Assembly: GCA_024275165.1 (NCBI GenBank)
Contig: JAJRZQ010000028.1
Location: 1-64,000 of the forward strand
DNA: 64,000 nt
Reading direction: 5' to 3'
DNA from: a bacterium
GTDB taxonomy: Bacteria; SAR324; XYD2-FULL-50-16
Below are positions 60,452 through 64,000 of this stretch, piece after piece; positions within the stretch are counted from its first letter, which is position 1; each line of letters opens with the position of its first letter. The notes under the pieces were generated by a model. The model was not told the DNA's origin. It saw nothing but the letters and a program-made list of their open reading frames with translations, and ran no database searches. The translations under genes and the position numbers were made by a program.

Positions 60452-61524
60452 TATTTTTTCCCTTCCCGTTTTTTAAAAAATTGGATGAGGGCTTGATTTT
60501 CAGCGGGCATGCGCACCGCGAAACGGAACCCATTTTGCGAAAGCCCTTGAAAGTTTCGGCAATCCCGCAGTAAAAACCCGGCGGCTAAGGCTTGTTTTAA
60601 AAGAACCTCCAAGGGAGTCGCGTCGCTCCACTGGGCAAAGAGGAAGTTCACCTGCCCCGACGCCAACTTCAAGCCCTTTAGGGGTGCCAGTTCCGCGCGA
60701 AAGCGGTTTTGCTCTTGGGCGATGATCCCTTGGGTTCGCTTTAAATACTCCCCTTGGGAGAGCAACAAACCGGCCGCTTCTTCGGCAAGCCCGTTGACGC
60801 GCCAGGGGGGGAGGCGGGCCTTGAAGGATTCGATTTTTCCCTCTGGCCCCAGTAAAGCCCCCAACCGCAACCCGGGCAGGGCAAAAATCTTGGTCAGGGA
60901 ATGCAGCACCCATAGATTAGTATGGCGCTCCACCTCTAAGCTTAAGTCCCAGGGCTCGGTATGGCTGAGAAAGGGCAAAAAGGCATGATCCACGACAAAG
61001 TCCACTTGGGGGAACTCTCGCGCCCAAGCTAAAACCTGCTCCTTTGCCGTCACTTGTCCGGTCGGGTTGTTGGGGGAGCCGATGAACACTCCATCCACCT
61101 GTTGGTATTGCTCCGCCAACCCCTCTAGGCGTGGTTCCGGCCAGTTGGGCCAGGTGAGGACCTCCACCCCGGCGGCCTCACAGGCGGCGCGGTAATCAAA
61201 AAAAGAGGGTTCAAAAATCAAGACCCGTTTCCAGTTTAATAAAGCGGGGAGGAGGTAAATCCCCTCGATACTCCCATTTAAAGGGAGCAATCTCGTTGGC
61301 GCCACTCCCCAAGTTTGCTGAGCGTATTGGGTCAGCTTGTGCCCCTGGGGGCTGGGGTAGCGGGTCGCCGCCCGCAGCAGCTCGGGCCAGGCCTGCGCCA
61401 GGGCCGGTGGGGGGCCTAGGGGGTTGAGGTTTACGCTGAAGTCGAGGTAAGGCCGGGGCTCTAAGCCGAAGCCGGCAAAGGCTTGGTCGCCCTGCCCCCC
61501 GTGACGATGCTCCCAAGGCTTCAT
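60451..61524 (-). CDS. cobD: L-threonine-O-3-phosphate decarboxylase
   Basis: A 357-residue PLP enzyme of fold type I, related to histidinol-phosphate aminotransferase. Diagnostic are the N-terminal HRHGGQGDQAF, YLDFSVNLNPLGPPPA, IGSPNNPTGQV and the PLP-Lys motif SLTKIFALPGLRLGA. The N-terminal G-G-x-x-x-x-A and the cobalamin neighbours favour CobD over HisC. It makes the aminopropanol phosphate used by CbiB. The start overlaps cobQ by 4 bp. Confidence 0.88.
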   Translation of the reverse strand: MKPWEHRHGGQGDQAFAGFGLEPRPYLDFSVNLNPLGPPPALAQAWPELLRAATRYPSPQGHKLTQYAQQTWGVAPTRLLPLNGSIEGIYLLPALLNWKRVLIFEPSFFDYRAACEAAGVEVLTWPNWPEPRLEGLAEQYQQVDGVFIGSPNNPTGQVTAKEQVLAWAREFPQVDFVVDHAFLPFLSHTEPWDLSLEVERHTNLWVLHSLTKIFALPGLRLGALLGPEGKIESFKARLPPWRVNGLAEEAAGLLLSQGEYLKRTQGIIAQEQNRFRAELAPLKGLKLASGQVNFLFAQWSDATPLEVLLKQALAAGFLLRDCRNFQGLSQNGFRFAVRMPAENQALIQFFKKREGKK

Positions 61525-63005
61525 CCCTGGGCCTGGAGAACGCGTTTGAATGCCTTTAAGTCCAAATGGGGCCGTACCTGATCGGCCAGTTGGTCGTAAG
61601 GGTCGGGGTAAGGGGCGCCCAAATCCACTGTCCCCCCCCAGAGGCGTCGCAGCAGGGCTTGGAGAAATTCAGCCGATTCAAACAAACCGTGAAGGTAGCT
61701 CCCCATAACTTGGCCCTGAGCGTCGACAAAGCCCTCGGCGCCGCTGCCCACCGCAAACAAGGGGGCTAAGGGCCGCAAACAGCGGCTTTGGCCCTGGTGA
61801 ATCTCATAGCCCCACAACAAAGACTGGCTGGCTAAATCTTTTGCCCGCACCTGCCTGAGGGTTTTATGGGGCAGCAGGGTCGTTGTTAGGGGCAACAGGC
61901 CCAACCCTTGGGCAGAATGGAGGGTGGATTCCAGTCCCTCGGGGTCTAAAATCTCTTGGCCCAGCATCTGCAAGCCCCCGCAAATACCAAAAATCGGTTT
62001 TTTCTGGGCCTGAAACTCTAAAATCAACTCTGCCCAACCCTGTTTCTTCAACCAGGCCAAGTCGGCTAAGGTGGCCTTGCTGCCCGGTAAAATCAACAGG
62101 TCATAGGGGGTAAGGGAGCGGGGGCGACTCAAATAATGGCATTCCACCCCCGGCAGGTTGAAGAGGGGGTCAAAGTCTGTAAAGTTGGAGATGCGTGGCA
62201 GGCGCAGCACGGCAATCGCTCGCTTTTCCCCCTTTGGTGGGGGCGGGTCGGTGAGGCGGTCTAGGGTTACGGCGTCTTCTGCGGGGATGCGCAAATCCGA
62301 AAAATAAGGGATGATCCCCAAGATAGGCAGGCCCGTGCGTTCTTCCAGCCAGCGTTTCCCCTCCTTAAAGAGGGCGATGTCCCCGCGAAAGCGGTTGATC
62401 AAAATTCCTTTGATCAAGGCCCGATCCGCCGCTTCAAGGACTTCCAAACTCCCTACGATTTGGGCAAAAACCCCACCTCGGTCGATGTCGGCGATCATCA
62501 CCACCGGGGCCTTGAGTTCTCGCGCCAAACCTAGATTGGCGATGTCTCGCTGGCGCAAATTAACCTCTGCTAGGCTCCCCGCCCCTTCAATCACGATCAG
62601 TTCAAAACGCCTTGCCAAGTCATGGTAGGCTTCCAAAGCGATTTTTAAAAAGGGGTGGCGATGGGTGAGAAAATCTCCCGCCTTGAGTTGCCCAACGACT
62701 TTACCCTGGAGAATAATTTGCGAAGTTTGCTCCCCCGAGGGCTTGAGCAAGATGGGGTTCATGTTCGCTTCGGGCTCCAGCCCCGCCGCGCGAGCCTGTA
62801 CCGCCTGGGCGCGGCCCATCTCCAGCCCCTGGGCGGTGACATGGCTATTGTTGGACATATTCTGCGCCTTAAAGGGCGCGACAGCAAACCCCTCTTGCCT
62901 TAAGATACGCAGTAAGGCGGTGGCCAAGAGGCTTTTGCCCACATCGGACCCCGTACCGAGGAGGGCTATGGGTTGGGCAAGCATTTTTGGGGGAGGTTGG
63001 GGCAT
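61521..63005 (-). CDS. cobQ: Cobyric acid synthase
   Basis: A 494-residue CobQ/CbiP. The N-terminal dethiobiotin-synthetase-like domain has the P-loop GTGSDVGKSLLATALLRIL, then APFKAQNMSNNS. The C-terminal glutamine amidotransferase shows the nucleophile in FGICGGLQMLG and histidine in YLHGLFES. It amidates adenosylcobyrinic acid a,c-diamide at four positions. ATG 63005 is used; ATG 62984 is an alternative. It heads the cobQ-cobD-cbiB operon. Confidence 0.93.
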   Translation of the reverse strand: MPQPPPKMLAQPIALLGTGSDVGKSLLATALLRILRQEGFAVAPFKAQNMSNNSHVTAQGLEMGRAQAVQARAAGLEPEANMNPILLKPSGEQTSQIILQGKVVGQLKAGDFLTHRHPFLKIALEAYHDLARRFELIVIEGAGSLAEVNLRQRDIANLGLARELKAPVVMIADIDRGGVFAQIVGSLEVLEAADRALIKGILINRFRGDIALFKEGKRWLEERTGLPILGIIPYFSDLRIPAEDAVTLDRLTDPPPPKGEKRAIAVLRLPRISNFTDFDPLFNLPGVECHYLSRPRSLTPYDLLILPGSKATLADLAWLKKQGWAELILEFQAQKKPIFGICGGLQMLGQEILDPEGLESTLHSAQGLGLLPLTTTLLPHKTLRQVRAKDLASQSLLWGYEIHQGQSRCLRPLAPLFAVGSGAEGFVDAQGQVMGSYLHGLFESAEFLQALLRRLWGGTVDLGAPYPDPYDQLADQVRPHLDLKAFKRVLQAQG

Positions 63006-63139
63006 GGTTGTTTCAGCTCAATGGAGTTAGCATAAGCGGTTCTCCCGATTGGTCAAGGGGATTTAGTTTTTACCAGAAAGGCTTGAAGTTTGAGCGCGGC
63101 AAGGCTAGATTAAGCTTTTTTGCTTTCCCTCATGAGGCC

Positions 63140-64000
63140 ATGACCTTCAACTCTTCTCTTCCTCCAACCCTTTTGATCGGCGGGGTGCAATCGGGTTCGG
63201 GCAAAACCAGTTTTACCTTGGCTTTATTGCAGGCCTGGGCCAAAGAGGGGAAGCGGGTGCAGAGCTTTAAGGCGGGGCCTGACTTTTTGGACCCCCTTTG
63301 GCACCAAGCCGTAACGGGTCGCCCGAGTTATAACCTGGATACCCAGATGATGGGGCCTGCTGCCTGCCAAGCGATGCTGAGCCAGGGGGCGGGGGCGGAT
63401 TTGGCGATTATTGAGGGGGTGATGGGGCTTTTTGATGGCAAAAGCGGGGTGGGGGGGCCTGGTTCTAGCTTGGATTTGGCGAAAACATTAGGGGTTAAGG
63501 TATTGCTGGTGGTTAACGCCCAGGGCATGGCCGGGAGCCTTGTCCCCTTGGCGCAAGGGTTTAAGGAGGCTGCCGAGGGGCTGGGGGCGCGCTTAGGCGG
63601 GGTCTTGGCCAACCGAGTCGGGGGGGCAAGCCACGCGGGCCTGCTGCAAGAGTTGTTGAGGGAGGCGCGACTCCCTCCCCTTTTGGCCTGGTTGGAAAAA
63701 GGCGCCCCCACTCTAGGGGAGCGGCATTTAGGTCTAAAAACTCCAGAAGAGGCCCAATTGCCCGATCTGTCTTCTGCCTTGCATCTTTTGCCGGGCTGGG
63801 AATCCGCTTGGACCAGACCCAAAGCCTTTCGCCCCGTCCTGCCCGCTGAAGCCTTATTGCCTGGGCGTCGCGTCGCGATTGCCCGCGATCAAGCCTGTTC
63901 TTTTATTTACCCCGCGAACCTAGACTGGCTCAAGGCCCAGGGGGCAAAACTCACTTTTTTCTCTCCCCTAGCCGGGGAGCCCCTACCCCCCCATAGTGAG
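63140..64000 (+). CDS. cbiA: Cobyrinic acid a,c-diamide synthase (partial)
   Basis: 287 codons are visible and the frame is still open at the window end. The N-terminal P-loop GGVQSGSGKTSF, SFKAGPDFLDPLWH, the GVMGLFDG motif and ARDQACSFIYPANLDWL identify CbiA/CobB. The C-terminal amidotransferase domain with its catalytic Cys is missing because the window ends. ATG 63140 has GAGG three bases upstream. It is divergent from cobQ; the 134-bp gap presumably holds both promoters. Confidence 0.9.
   Translation, partial: MTFNSSLPPTLLIGGVQSGSGKTSFTLALLQAWAKEGKRVQSFKAGPDFLDPLWHQAVTGRPSYNLDTQMMGPAACQAMLSQGAGADLAIIEGVMGLFDGKSGVGGPGSSLDLAKTLGVKVLLVVNAQGMAGSLVPLAQGFKEAAEGLGARLGGVLANRVGGASHAGLLQELLREARLPPLLAWLEKGAPTLGERHLGLKTPEEAQLPDLSSALHLLPGWESAWTRPKAFRPVLPAEALLPGRRVAIARDQACSFIYPANLDWLKAQGAKLTFFSPLAGEPLPPHSE

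Noticed and set aside
63006-63139. Possible cobalamin riboswitch between cobQ and cbiA
   Set aside because: The 134-bp gap is too short and shows no B12-box-like GCCACTG element.

Overview
The window is chromosomal DNA from a Gram-negative bacterium. It encodes an LpxH-type lipid A hydrolase, MlaA/MlaC outer-membrane lipid proteins, several outer-membrane beta-barrel-like proteins, a Wzx-type flippase and a DksA protein. Housekeeping genes look proteobacterial (rimP-nusA-infB-rbfA, prfA-rpmE-rho, tex, comM). A UshA-like/tetraheme cytochrome, HD-GYP proteins and a partial cobalamin pathway would fit a deep-branching or delta-like proteobacterial lineage, but nothing here fixes the taxon. Genes are packed tightly, often with 1-4 bp overlaps, and TTG or GTG starts are common.

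Layout. 1-447: an AT-rich stretch with repeated TTGTGCCC motifs abuts the 3' end of an elongator tRNA-Met. 0.5-4.8 kb: an operon for LpxH-like, tetraheme cytochrome, DsbA and NadE. 4.8-12 kb: tex, then rimP-nusA-infB-rbfA closed by a strong hairpin terminator. 12-14 kb: a soluble hybrid histidine kinase. 14-21.4 kb (minus strand): an unknown protein, a SpoU/TrmH methyltransferase, a DUF790/Bax1-like nuclease, a PHP phosphatase and an FtsK membrane domain without motor, then separately rho, rpmE and prfA. 21.4-26.7 kb: an SDR, then dksA in an operon with exported proteins and a GAF/HD-GYP protein. 26.8-35.6 kb: comM with a B12-binding radical SAM gene, then surface-polysaccharide genes (FkbM methyltransferase, three glycosyltransferases, flippase). 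35.7-41.5 kb: NDH-2, pcm, two tandem exported paralogues, a FecR-domain gene overlapping a second frame, and a Bcp peroxiredoxin. 41.6-51.8 kb: a CheA-like kinase with a cNMP-binding domain, a divergent HD-GYP protein, a membrane glycosyltransferase-like protein, a DUF3187-like outer-membrane protein, a TfoX-C domain protein, LysR, an orphan radical SAM protein and a methyltransferase. 51.8-59.3 kb: a DEAD-box helicase, an unknown 500-residue protein and an RND/MlaC/MlaA operon. 59.5-64 kb: cobalamin genes cbiB, cobD and cobQ on the minus strand, with cbiA divergent and cut by the window end.

Functional threads. Envelope biogenesis links LpxH, MlaA-MlaC-RND, Wzx and the glycosyltransferases. 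Signalling is rich: hybrid kinase, cNMP-CheA-like kinase and two HD-GYP proteins. The most unusual items are a correctly phased A_AAA_AAA slippery heptamer joining a FecR gene to a second reading frame, a stand-alone FtsK 4TM domain, a cNMP/PAS/HPt/CheA-ATPase fusion, a colinear ~70-bp repeat in two divergent promoter regions, and a dispersed palindromic/MITE-like repeat family. No CRISPR array, complete insertion sequence, rRNA or recognisable riboswitch was seen.
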